Assembly (NCBI GenBank): GCA_944990035.1
Contig: CALYLX010000126.1
Location: 2,046,001 to 2,110,000, forward strand
Reading direction: 5' to 3'
DNA: 64,000 nucleotides
Source: Clitopilus passeckerianus
Lineage: Eukaryota; Basidiomycota; Agaricomycetes; Agaricales; Entolomataceae
The position numbers and the translations under genes are program-made. Numbering within the stretch: position 1 is the stretch's first letter; each line of letters opens with the position of its first letter. The notes below the pieces were generated by a model. The model saw only the letters and a list, made by a program, of their open reading frames with translations, made no database searches and was not told the origin of the DNA. Below are positions 14,721 through 26,725 of this stretch, in pieces.

Positions 14721-16156
14721 TTACTTCGTCTTGCTTATATCGGCCCAGATAGGGCTTTGGGTCTCTGGATCTGCTTGCGTCTTCGTCTACACATGTGAAG
14801 GCGATCGAGAATGAGGCATCATGATAGGGGGGTTTCATGGTAAGACGCGAAAAGGGTCAAAGTAGGCGTCGAGTGTGCAGCGAATAGTGGAAGATTGCGA
14901 GATCCAGCAATGGAATGTGGGTTTTGTGAGTAATTAGAGGGGTGTAGGAGGTCGCGTGTCCCATAATTTCGATATTGTTCGGTCAAAACGTCGCCACAAA
15001 TCGAACATCCGATTGTAGTTTATTGTCAGCAGGACGAAGAAGTCAAAGAAGTCGGACACGTTGTGGGTATAAGGACCGGATAGGCCGGGTGGTGTGTGTT
15101 TTGTCGGTCGAAGGCGAGTCAAATTTCCAATGTTCCGGTTGAGAAGACGGAACGCGATTCAAGTTGGTGATGCATGGCAAAACAGCAAGGCAAAGGCAGA
15201 GCCAAATGTCGAAAGGAAAGATAGAAAGGAAGGTTTCAGTCAGCAAAACTTTCCAAGACGGGTCGTTGAATGGAGAGAAAGGCAATTGGATAGAATTCGT
15301 CAATCGAAGAAACTAACCTGATTGGCAACCCTTCCCTCTATCTCAGCTTCCTTAGCGAGTCGTGCAGCCCTTGTGGCATCGACATGGCGCCGAAGATCCG
15401 GGGACATTTTCGCGTATAACTGAGATTCAGTAGGCGTCGTAGCTGTGTGTAGCCGGATCGGAAAATTAAATATTTGAAGTAATTAGCCTCGAAATCACCG
15501 AAGGTAGCACAAAATACGCCCTCGAATCGATATTCGTATCCGCAGACGACGCACCTCTCATCAGCAGATAGCCCATCCCCATCACTAGAAGCCGAGAAGA
15601 ATACGGGAAGAGCACCGGATGCATTGCAATGAATGAATGGATCCCGTAGTTCCCGTAGTCGTTTCCATATCCGTGTTCAATGTGAAGATAGTCGAAAACG
15701 TGGCCGAGCCGTGTTCGTGTTCGGGTCGAGGTGTATCATATGCCAACGCCCCAGGAGACGCCAGGCGCCAGCATGGGCCAGTATGCAGTGTACACGTCGA
15801 TGCCGATGGGTTGAAGCGGTTACAAGTCCCCGGCACGAGTTATCGAGATACGCCATTGTGTTCCATGCAGTCGAAAATAATGTAGACCAATGCCAAGTTG
15901 GTCGGATGAACGGTGCATAAGGAGAAGGCGGTATTCATATGCAACGAAGCATTCGGATGTAAATCAACAGGTGGTACGAAATCCGAGTTGAGGCCGAAGA
16001 CGAGGTGGAACGTTGAGAGAAGGCAATTAAGGTTGGTTCGAGTTTGAATTGAGCCAAGTCAAAGAAAGCAATGAGAATGTGCAGAACGTTAAACAAACCA
16101 ATTCACTTACGACCACCAGCCAAACCAAAGAAAGGGAACCAAGGAAACTTTTGCAT
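14721..16156 (-). CDS. CBP4-like mitochondrial complex III assembly factor
   Basis: Four small exons (16111-16156, 15555-15584, 15318-15442, 14721-14786) join with matching phases to an 88-residue protein. It has a short aromatic N-terminus (MQKFPWFPFFG), one transmembrane segment (LAGGLMGMGYLLM), then TPTESQLYAKMSPDLRRHVD, a charged helix, and a C-terminal SPIWAD. The order of transmembrane helix, PTE.QLY..MSPDLR, basic helix and PIWAD is what I associate with fungal CBP4, which stabilises cytochrome b during bc1-complex assembly in the inner mitochondrial membrane. Two introns are unusually long for this genome, about 526 and 531 nt, so no single frame reveals the gene. Another small mitochondrial assembly protein (UQCC3- or COX-assembly-like) is possible. 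RNA support would settle exon 1 and the last exon. Confidence 0.65.
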
Positions 16157-16376
16157 CGTGGTTCAGTTCAAAGTCGCGTTTCAATAATGTCACACGCGTT
16201 TAGCAGACGAATATGGTAGCCGGGTGCATGTATTACTTGTAGTGTATTCTATGGTGGATGCTTGTAATATGCATGTAAGTGCCAAAATGTGTGTCAAAAC
16301 ATGTACAAGAAACTATTATCAGAATGAAGTGTATCATAACAAGTCGTAAGTCGCATGAGATGCACGAGAGACGAGC

Positions 16377-18953
16377 TCAACTCTTCTCCTTCTTCCTCCC
16401 CCACTTTCCAAACCCAAACCCAGAAAACAAATCACTACTCTTTTTCTGGCTGACCTGCTCAATCTTTGCCAACTCCTGCTCCCACTCCCTAACCCGCGCA
16501 TTGTCTGTCTCTCGTTCCCTCATCTCCCTCTCCCTAACCTCCCGCTGTACCTCCTTGTCCGGTCTCGACCTCGAAGAACCCGACATCGAGCTGGACACAC
16601 TCGTATTACTCGACGTGCTCCTCGTTGTCGCTGTCCCACTCCTATCTGTCCCATTCCCACTCGTACCCGCACTGCTGCCACTCAACGTACTCGACATCCG
16701 TGGCGCGACATGCTCCCTCTCCTTATCCTTCAGCGCACTACTCGCACTCGACCAAAGACTCCCAACCATTCCACTCCTCCTCTTTTTCTCCCTCTGCTCG
16801 GACGGTCCTCCAACCGGCTGGCTAGGAAGTACAGCACCAGCATTGGTACCCTGACTCGTCCCAGGACGACTCACACTCTCCCGCTCCCTGTCTCTCTTCT
16901 TCTCCCTCTGACTATCCGCCAACGGCGCACTGATCTCCCAGACACCCGGCCTCGACTTCATCGCGCTACTACCAGCCAACCCCATTGGCCTATCTCTCGG
17001 TCCAGCGCTCGTATGTGGCCTCCTAGGCTGCCCACTCCTGCCGGACTTCGAACTCCTATGAGCCTTCTCGACGTTCCCCTCTCCATTTGCCGTTCCAGTG
17101 ACAGAGCCAGCCGAGCTGCTTCCTTTCACTTTCGACTTCAAGAGCGGAGGAGGTGGGATGAGGTCCTCGTCACCTGTCAAAGCGTCGCCAGTATGGTCCC
17201 GGTCGCGTTTAGAGCGACGAGGAGACTTAGATTTTGAGCGTGTTGAGTGATGGAAGGCATCCGAGTTGGTCAACTCAGCCCACTTGGCCGCGGCGAGTTT
17301 TCGTTCGGCATCGTTCGTAAGAACAACCAGAACCTCCTTCTCCGCCAACTCCAGGGTATCGGTTCCATTCGGCGACGAGATTGTGACCTATTCATTCATC
17401 AGCCCTATACTCAGACCAAGAAAGGGAGAACCAAACCAACCTTGACGCGAATATAAAACCTAACATTAACCAACTCACTAACACCCCCACCCTCCCCTGC
17501 ATCACCCATCTCCTTCGCAGCCGCACCAGTCCCACTCCCCACAATCGTCTCGCCAATCGCCCACCTCGAATGACTCCTCGCAGCCGGCCACTGCATCGTC
17601 ACCGTCTTACTCCAAATTCCCGTCTCCTCATCCCTGTTAAACGCCCCACTCGTCTCCGCTCCAATGATCGCATTCGTCACCGTTTTAGTTGCGATGAACG
17701 TCCGGGTCGTTCCTGCGGGCTGCAGGCCTGGACTCGGCGGTATCGGGTACGTGGAGGGGTCCGGGTAGTTGTGCGGGTGCGGCTGGTGCGGGTTTGGGTT
17801 GGGGCCCGATAGCGAGAAGTCTGATCCGGATTGGGAGAGAAGGGGGCGCGTGGAGGATGATAGTGATGCCGTTGAGGGGAATATTGAGTAGGGTGTTATT
17901 GTTGGGTTGGAAGAAAGATCTGACGAGACAGTTGTTGTTCCAATTTCTACTCTTTCCTGGAACGATGAGGAGGGTGAGGGGGATGGTGAAGGCAGCGGTG
18001 AAGCGCGTGGAGATGCCCTCTGTTTGCCTTTTGGGCTTGGGGGAATCATTTTTGCGGGAGTCTTGGGCGTATGGGGAGGTGTTGTGGCGCCGGCGTGGTC
18101 GTTTATCTGGATTCGCCTCTCGACAATGACCGTTACCCCTTTTACGGTGAGCTCTTCCCTTCCCTCAACGGGTAGCAACCATATTGGTATTGAGACAATG
18201 TCTGAAGGGCCAATGGGTGTGGAGGGTGGCGAGAAGGTGTAGCGTATCCGAGGCACCTTGCGAGAGGTGGTTTGGTGTGTGAGGTGGTGGGGCTGGATAC
18301 GACTAGGTTTGTGGGAGTGTCCGAGGGAAGAGGTAGATGGTGAGGGTGGTATTGGGGAAGGGGGAATGTCGTAGCGGACAAGAGGAAGCTCAAAATGCCG
18401 TAGTTGTCTGGTGCCGATACCAGCTATTGGCGCATGGTTGAGGACTGAGCATATTGGGTTAGTCTAGGTGGAGAATTAAAGGATAGTGGGCGCACCAGCT
18501 TCGATCCTCCAGCTACACCTGTAATCGACGAATACAGCTGTGCTGAAGCCTTTGGAGTTCGTCGGTAGAGTAAGCCTGAAAGGAAAATCGAGGTTTTCTA
18601 TCGGCTCATATATTTCCCCAGTGGCAGAGGTAGTTGATGAACTCGAGGGTTGTGCCCTCCATAGAGTCTGGGTATAGTCCACTAGACAGTTGGAATTTGA
18701 GACGTTGACACGACCAATTCGGAGTTCATAGCATCGAACAGAGATAGTTATAGAGGAAGCTAGCAAAGGCTTGTTGTCGGCGTCGATTTTCGTTCTGACG
18801 ACTGCGGGGTCAATGTTAGCGATAGCTGCCTGTGGGTAGTGGGATTTACTCACGTCCTTCAACAGTAACCGGCGTCAAGCCAAGGTATCCAGTGTAAGGG
18901 AAGTAGCGTAGACCCTGATTACCTTTAGTTGAGCTCAATATCAAATGAACCAT
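16377..18953 (-). CDS. Arrestin-like (N-terminal arrestin domain) protein
   Basis: Exons 18854-18953, 18496-18801, 17441-18444 and 16377-17387 give 806 residues in one frame. The first 200 residues look like an arrestin N-terminal sandwich: VHLILSSTKG, GYLGLTPVTVEG, LASSITISVRCYELRIG, DYTQTLWR, FPFRLTLP and VFVDYRCSWRIEAG. A later block (SDIVSIPIWLLP, VTVIVERRI, VNVRFYIRVKVTISSP) resembles the C-terminal half and is interrupted by long Ser/Pro low-complexity insertions. The last 300 residues are Ser/Arg-rich and end in a charged helix. Family knowledge: fungal arrestin-related proteins usually adapt ubiquitin ligases to membrane cargo. I did not see an obvious PPxY motif, so that role is only a possibility. 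It shares a 328-bp upstream region with the divergent SLC35F6-like gene. Confidence 0.7.
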
Positions 18954-19281
18954 GGTCACTGTCTAAGACGACGAGGAGACCAGTTCATGCAGTCGGGCGG
19001 GAGGAAAGGAAAGAGAGGCATCGGGGATATAATTTATATATAAAAATATAAAAATCTACTAGTTTTAATTACGAAGGGAGCAGTCCAAACTTGTTCGCTT
19101 CATCAGTGCTTCTTCGTGGGAACTTTAGAAGCACCCTTGCGTGTGGATGCGCCTGATTCGATTCGATTTACCCGATGAGCCGAACTAGTGCGTTATCCCA
19201 ATTTGGAAGTCTACCACGGACTGGCGCCGGAGTGACGTGACGGCGAGTAGCACGGCTCTAACAGCGACGACGACTACAGCA
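18954..19281. promoter_or_regulatory. Divergent promoter, arrestin-like / SLC35F6-like
   Basis: The 328 bp between the two start codons contains a very A+T-rich patch around 19029-19056 (tttatatataaaaatataa), which could serve as a TATA element for either gene. No other element was assigned. Confidence 0.45.
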
Positions 19282-21140
19282 ATGCCGTCCAAGTTCTATA
19301 TTCCCTTTCTCTTGGGGGGCATGATCCTTACTGTAAGTTTCATGGTTATGAGCACTTGTTTCAGTACTACAGCTATTATCAACAGGGATCTAGCAACTCT
19401 ATCTTCAGCAAATGGCAGGCAAGTTGATTACTAGGTGGCACACGCTAGACCCTATTGACACCAATCACAGGACATGCAATGCGTTGAGAACTGTGACGAC
19501 CCAAATCCAGCACACAGAATCGTCTATGAACAGCCCGTATGGCAAACCTTGCAGATGTTTCGTGAGTTCGCCTTATTGCCACATTAGAACCCGGCAACTA
19601 ACATACCGTCCTAGTCGGAGAAATGCTCTGTCAGTCACTGTTCCATGTGCTCATGATACACATTCTCATTTTTCCTTCTATTCTCTTGACCAGGTTTCCT
19701 CCCGGTGCTCTACACGTGGCTTACTATTCGCTATGGCAAATCCTCAGCACCCCAAGTCCAACTTCCTCTTGACGAAGACAATGCCCAAGAGACAACCCCT
19801 CGCAAGGGTGTCGAAGCCAAGGAACTGACCGGCTGGAATGTTCTTGTCTTCTGGATCCCGGCCATCTGTGATTTGACTGCAACAACTGTAAGTCCTGACT
19901 GACTTCCCGCCTCCCTTGCTCCATGTCGAGCCCTTTATTCTCACCGACTTGACATCACCATATTGATCAAACCATACCCGACCGACAGATGATGAACATC
20001 GGGCTCTTGTACACCCCCGTCTCCATTTATCAGATGACCCGAGGCGCCCTCGTCCTCTTCGTGGGCGTCTTCAGCGTGCTCTTCCTCCGAAGGCGGTTGT
20101 GGTTCTATCAGTACGTAGTTCCGCCGTCCTACCGTGGTTCACGCTCTTACAGTACCTCAGGTGGTTCTCCCTACTTGTTGTCATATTTGGTGTCAGCCTC
20201 GTTGGTTACTCTGGCTCCCTGGTCAAGGACTCTGTCAAAGATGCTATCATTAACGCGCTCAACGCGCGATTTGACGAAATTCCTTCGCCGGAACCCATCG
20301 AGTCTCCCGAGCTTACCAAAGTCCTGGTCGGTGTTTTCTTTGTCCTCTTCGCACAGATTTTGTAAGCCTCCGTTTCTCCCTCGATCGGACCCCCCTTTCT
20401 GACATCCTATGACATCTTCACAGCACTGCTACGCAATTTGTCGTCGAGGAAAAGATCATGGAAAAGTACTCCGTTGAACCCCTTGTCGCCGTCGGCTGGG
20501 AAGGCTTCTTCGGAGCGCTCTCTGTTCTTCTCATGTTCCCCATCCTTGCTATCCCCTCTGTCACTCACATTTCTCCTTTCTTCGACCTTCCTAGGGGATG
20601 GCACCAGATGATCGATAACTCCACAGTCTTATGGGTCGGCATCCTCGTGGCTTTCTCTATTGCATTCTTCAACTTCTTCGGATTGAGCGTGACGAGGCAT
20701 GTTAGCGCCACGGCTAGGAGCTTGACCGATACATGCAGGACTTTGTGTATCTGGTTGATTTCCCTCGGTCTTGGATGGGAGAAACTTATTTTCCCGACCT
20801 CGTTACTCCAGATTGCTGGATTCGGGTTGCTTGTGTACGTGTTCATATTTTCATTCTACTACTTCCAGACGGCTAATTTAATCATCGCAGCTACGGAACC
20901 TTCCTCTTCAACAACCTCATCAACATCCCCTCGTTCCTGCCCAAGCCTGCTCCAGAGGACCTTCCCCACATCCGCGTCACCGACGACGATGAGGAGGCCA
21001 ATGAGGAGAGCGACCGCCTCCTCTCAACCTCGATCTCCTCGATCGAGAACATGAATACCACTGCCGAGCTCCCTGCGAACTTGGGTCGCAGTGGTTACGA
21101 CGTCCTTCGGGACGGTGACAGGCATGCTGGCCACCGTTAG
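19282..21140 (+). CDS. SLC35F6-like membrane transporter (drug/metabolite transporter superfamily)
   Basis: Nine exons (19282-19332, 19387-19419, 19471-19561, 19615-19629, 19694-19887, 19989-20110, 20161-20361, 20424-20834, 20891-21140) give 455 residues. The start MPSKFYIPFLLGGMILTGSS, then KWQDMQCVENC, EQPVWQTLQMFLGEMLCFLP and TPVSIYQMTRGALVLFVG match the eukaryotic SLC35F6/TANGO9-like group, with about ten hydrophobic helices. Family knowledge: these are DMT-fold carriers with poorly defined substrates; mammalian SLC35F6 is lysosomal or mitochondrial. The C-terminus is cytosolic, acidic and Ser-rich. Intron 2 begins gcaagt, a GC-AG intron, and exon 4 is only 15 nt. A GTG codon upstream at 19237 is in frame, but the ATG at 19282 fits the family start. 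Confidence 0.85.
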
Positions 21141-24100
21141 ACGTTTATCTTAGTAGATGTTCCCGTAATATTTTCACATCTAGTTTATCTACTTCCACGC
21201 TAGAGCATAGCTATAGGTCTGTCTATCTCGATCATCATACCAGGCGAGAACTTTTTAGCATTGCCTTTGTACTATAGTAGCATCTTGTCTTTATTTTTGT
21301 CTTGTCTTCGTCGGTTCGCTGTCGGTTTGCTATGCGTTCATCCAATGATATACCGTGTCACGGTCTTGTTTTGCCATTATTATTCGTTTCGCTCATACCT
21401 CGCATCTCTTTCGCAGCCTCTTCGATGGTTTGTCTCCCGATTCTCCAGCCGGGATTGCTGCTGGTGTTCTCAACGAGCTCCGGCTAACCCATGGTCTCCA
21501 ACATGAGGTCAGAACCCTCAATTCAGAAGAAGAAAATAAGTTTTCTTGGAAAGCAATAGAATTCCAGAACCAGCCGCCACTCATCCACAGTGATCCACAG
21601 CGGGCAACCTGGCCAAACCAACCACCAGTCCACAAACGAAGAGTACTCAGTAGATCCGACCCTGTTCATTTCTTCTCTTTCTATGCTCTGATGAAATTTC
21701 GTGATCATATCGGCTTGCCGACCGAAACATATATACATCGTTGCGAGTTGAGATGCTCCCCATTGGCTTCTCTTCTTGTCTACGTGTATCCCGAGAAGCT
21801 GATGCCTGTGATAGGCGGGCTATCACTATTCAGTGTACACCACTCTGGATGGACCGGTTAGTGGGTGGATTGAGTTGCGCTCGTACCATAGGGTCCAATA
21901 GGGTCCAACGTCGCGTTCGCGTCGTAGCCATCCACACCGTAAGTACCAGATTGTATTGTCGAAGTAAGCATGGTAGTCCCGCGGCCCGGCTTGGGCGCAC
22001 ATAAGGTGCGCATCACGCGCCGACGCGGCGGCATGGTGTTCGTCGTCTTCACGAAGCTCGTCGCGTTCTTCCTCTTATGCGTTGAGCGTGCAATGTGGTC
22101 TGGGCGGGCTCTATAGAGCGAAGCGATATCATGCCACGACATGGCATGCGTCACAGCTAGTTCCATGCCGCCCCATCCCTTGTCAACCTGAGATTCCACT
22201 GGCCTAACGCCATCCAATTTATTAGCATTTAATAGAATTTTCATCTTTGCCGTGACATACTGTCGAGTGGCGATCGCACTAAAATGATTCATACTGTGAA
22301 GATCACCCAGTCGAGCACGAGTAAGGTTGACCAAGTTCTGTTCCAAACCGACGTCTTGCCATGACCCCTCGGGTAATTCATATCCGGTCTACAGGAGTCG
22401 AATAAGAATAGTGAGCCTGAATCTGTCAGCGTCACCTGAGCCTGAGCCTATCAAGCCGTTATCCAAGCCGACCTATCCCAAGCCATCCCAAGCTCCTTGT
22501 TTCTTGACATTGTCAATGGATATGGTCCGTGCGCGTACCCGCGCGGTACTCCGCACGAACAGTTCGAACGTTCAGTAACAGTTTCAGACCAAGAACAGGA
22601 GTAACTCGCCCTTGCTGCACACATGGACTCGCTATCAATATTTGTATAGGGCCGCCACAAAAGAAATATGAAGCCGGCAGAGTCTTCAGATCAGTTCGAC
22701 GGTCGAGGTCTTTGTTCAAATCGGAAGGAGGTGGGTTACCCAGAGGTTTCTCCGACAGTTCAAGGCCAGCTTCTATGATGCTAAGGTGATGTAGATAACT
22801 GTTATAATTGGAACGTGGAGGGTATGTATTTACTACTTGGAGCTGGAGCGTACGATGATCGTGTATGTATTGCTTGGAACTCGTCGAATACAGTTGAAAC
22901 GTTGGAGATTTTCAATCACGAAGCTATCTTGACTTCTTGTCTAATTGGGTGACATCGATAAGGCCATCGCAGATATGTCAGGAAAACACGGACCTCCAAC
23001 TATTTTCTCTTCTGCCTAATTCGTGGAAAGCGCTCAACATATGTACCGCAACGTTCCGTAGGGCGGAATGTCCACAGGGCTGTCACCTGTCTGTTCATCA
23101 GATTTCAGGTGTCCGCCTTTGCCTCGGCACGGAAGTTCAGAGTTGGTCCTTCGGCAAGCGGCTTTTAGACATTGTTGTGCTCATGTCCAATCTGAGATCT
23201 GGTATTCAGGGTGATCAGTCAAAACTAATCGAGAACCCTTTCCATACAGCCATGATGCATCCTCGGTGAGGACAGGCCAGGTAAACCAGAGTATGTGCTC
23301 GAATGCAGACGGTTAAACTTCCGTATGTGGACCAAGAGATAAACTTGACCCCGTGAAAGACCTCGTGAAATCATGCATACATTGACATCATGCTTGCAGC
23401 CATAACAACAACATGGGGAAAATAGAGTTGCGGTGAGTATGAAATGCCGTTTTTAAATAGATGCCTTCGGGGCCGGGAGGATGTCTGCTAAATCAAGGAG
23501 ATTAGTTAACTGAGATCGCTATAACGCCAGATCATATTAATTGCACCCGATCCATATGCCCCAAAAAGTTAACGGAAGAATACACCTGTGCGCAGCGGTG
23601 AGGAGGATAAGCAGAGTGCGCGTGATGAATTGCGAACTTCTGAAGATTTCCCTCCCACTGATTTCGGGCGACGAGTAAATATGTTATTCCTGACATACGG
23701 CTGAGTGCAGGCTTTTGAGTGGGCCATTTCTCACCGGAAGCCAGAATTAGTTCCTTTTGTAAACTTGAACGTGCTCGAGCAGTTTTGATGACGAACGGTA
23801 TTGTTGCATCGCCCTCACAATCTGTGGTTCGATCACAAACATTCTACGGTCCGGCCAGGCGCTGAGAGGCGCTGAGGAAGCCCTCGATCATTTAGCGCAA
23901 CATGTGTACAAGGAGCAGTATGTTCCCAGTCAGAGACATTCGGTATTGTGGCTGAAGGCAAGCCCGAGGGCGACAATTTGGATGACAGACGGCATATGCA
24001 TGGCCAAAAGACTGATTCTCGATTGAACCGACGGGCTTGGTAGATCCCGAATGTCAAGGTCGCCCAGCCACAATCAGCATTCCGGAGAAAACACATGGTG

Positions 24101-26725
24101 CAGAGTCAAGAACACACAGATTCCATCACAAGCCTCGATAAAATCCGTTGAGGAGAGGGAATGCAGAAAACGGCGAAACATGGCCTAACAGAGTCCCGAC
24201 CTCCGCCCGGCGTCACTCCGAAGCGTGACGAACTGCCGGCGGCCCGACTCATACCACTCTGTCGTCCCCAATTTTGATCGCTGCAAACATTAATCCTTGC
24301 ATGAGTTCCCCGTGTTATGGGATATGGAGCATCAGAGTACATATCGTCGTTGAATGATCGTATACGGACAGAACCGCTCAGAGACATCTGGGTACAATGC
24401 CTCGAAACAGCCGTTTTCTAGCATTTTTGGCAAACTTTTCAGAACCCCAACGACTTTACTCACAAGCGACCTTGGAAGTCGCGTATTAGACGCATCATTC
24501 TACGCTCGACTGTCTTGCAAAAACATGCAGTCACAGGGGACTACAATGCCATTGGTTCCCCTACGAGCTTCAGTCTTGTCCTCAAGGGAGTAACACAAGG
24601 ATTGTGCGCCACACCACGCAGCCTTGACTAGCCCCTCGAATAGGCAGAGTACGACAACTTAGGCCGTAGCTTAATTTGAACAATATGAACTAGGTTACCG
24701 TCTCAAGTCTCCTGGTTCAACTCATCCCCGCGTTTCTCGGGGCATCATGGTTTTAATCACGACGACATGATATTGATCAGTTCTTTCGAACATTAGAAGA
24801 AAAGAGAGTCATCCACGTTGCAGGCTCCATCTTGATTAAATGGCTCGTGGATGGACACGTTAAGAAGAAGTCATTGAAGACAACGAGTTAGGAAACAGAA
24901 GTAATAGAAATCGGGTAAAGCGCATCCCCTAAGTCTTAGGGCCTAAGAGGAGTGGGAATTAGTGGGAACACCGATTGTGTAAAACAGATTTGACAGAAAA
25001 AGTAGGGATTAATGAGCCAGACGCTCGGCAGATCAGTCGGCGATATGGTGATACGACAGTAGGCCATAGATCATCCCGATGTGGAATGTTTATGTGGTTT
25101 AGTGTCACCGGAAAAGGCGCAGTGGCTTGTATGTAGACATTCGTTGAGTCACATGTAATCACGGATGCTCTGAAGACGCCGTAATTGCTGCATTTCCCTA
25201 TCGTGGTTACTGTTTTGAGGACACTGATTGTCAATTGGGTACGCATCCTTACGGAGTATCCGTCGGCATCTCAACGTCAGCGAAAAGTCGGATACAAGCT
25301 TCACAGGAACGTAGTAAGCTTTTTTATGTCAATCACCACATGCTCGAAGATGGGATTTCGGACAGTAACAATGAGGCCTGGTCTCTCTTGGGAACCAGGC
25401 GAGTGAGGGAGGCAATCTCCAAGGTTAACCACCAGAGGTAATTCCCATGAGGTGGTCACCCTCAGCCAGAATTACTATGCCGCTTCAGACAAATTTACGT
25501 GGCTGATTTAGTCCGTAGGATATTGCATGCATTGTCGGTTTGTGGTCCTGTGAGAACCCGGTAACGATGCCGTACAAGTCCCCACGAGCCGACGAAGATT
25601 CCCTTGGTCGTTGATATGACATAGGCAGTTAGTCAAGACACGAGATGAAAAGAAACGTTCAAGATCAAAAGGAAGAGGCCTGGCATCGCGGCATTGCAGC
25701 ACACCCAGGTCGAAGCCACCTTCGTCCATAAGTGGTTCCCCCCTTCCCCCCAGTGATGAAATCCGGTAAACAATGCAGCCTCATTTGGCTACGGTCGTGT
25801 TTCCCCCTCTCAAGTAAGCACTAAGCGAAGAGCCGGAAGTTTGAAGCGTGATGTCTCCAATCGCAGTTTCAAGCTGAAAGCAACTCCGATCTTCCGATCG
25901 TCCTTAGCGCTTGACCTTGCACGACCAGGACTTACTGTACCCAGAGTTATTGCATCCTCTATGCCACAGGAGCTTCCTGAGGAATGGGAGTTGCCGACTA
26001 CCTGTTCTTAACTGGGCATACAGATTGGGGTATCGTGCCAAGATCCGTTGGTTGTGGGTCATATCAACGCATGCAACCGGCCTGAAACACACAAAGTTAA
26101 ACAATCGGTCGGTGGGATGGGATACATCCTCCAAAGCCCCTTCGACCCCACCATAGGATGTCGAAGTGACTTGAAGGCCAACCACATCGGAGAGTTCATG
26201 CACAACACTACCGAGAGACAACCTCTACGCGTACAACTATTGCAACCGGACTCGCGGCCCCCACGCGTAGTATCAGCTTCTACGAAATGCCTGGGCCAGT
26301 CACACCGCTTTTCCCAAGGGAGACCACCAGCAAAGCTCCTCCCCTCTCCTTTGTAGTTCTTCGCCTCCACAGCCTTACCAGTTCGACCGAAGGTAAATCT
26401 ACTACTGATGACGAATTTTGAACAACGATGGCTTTTGGATCTGGGCTAAATCAACACGGGTTTTCAGCATGCATTAAGTGGTTGTTATGGGTACTCGGGC
26501 TGGTATGAATTTCATGAAATATTGGAGGTCAAGACTCTGGGTTCTGTGAATGGGACTTTACATACACGTGTAGCGTACATATGGGACAATTGTTGGAAAT
26601 ATTTTACTCAGACAACCACGAATACAAAATGGCATTGCATACTTCAACTGGTTCACGAAGCTTGTCTCGTCAATCCAACAGGTGCTCTCACAACTCGCAA
26701 ACAATCAACGAGAAGATACAATTAC
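21141..26725. other. 5.6 kb gene-poor island
   Basis: Many short frames exist on both strands (longest about 170 codons), but none has family motifs, a signal peptide or a consistent exon chain. I saw only small local duplications, for example the tandem agggtccaa near 21893-21910 and ggcgctgag near 23859-23876. No terminal inverted repeats, reverse transcriptase or transposase fragments were recognised. It may hold long non-coding transcripts, heavily decayed elements or very fragmented small genes. Confidence 0.45.

Noticed and set aside
16279..16854. 191-codon plus-strand frame near the arrestin-like gene
   Set aside because: Antisense to the Ser/Arg-rich last exon; leucine/serine-rich composition is a by-product of that low-complexity region.
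19237..19281. GTG-initiated N-terminal extension of the SLC35F6-like protein
   Set aside because: Non-ATG start with Thr/Ala low-complexity; the ATG at 19282 gives the family-typical N-terminus.
21858..22346. 162-codon minus frame in the 5.6 kb island
   Set aside because: Composition and lack of recognisable motifs suggest a chance frame; no neighbouring exons fit.
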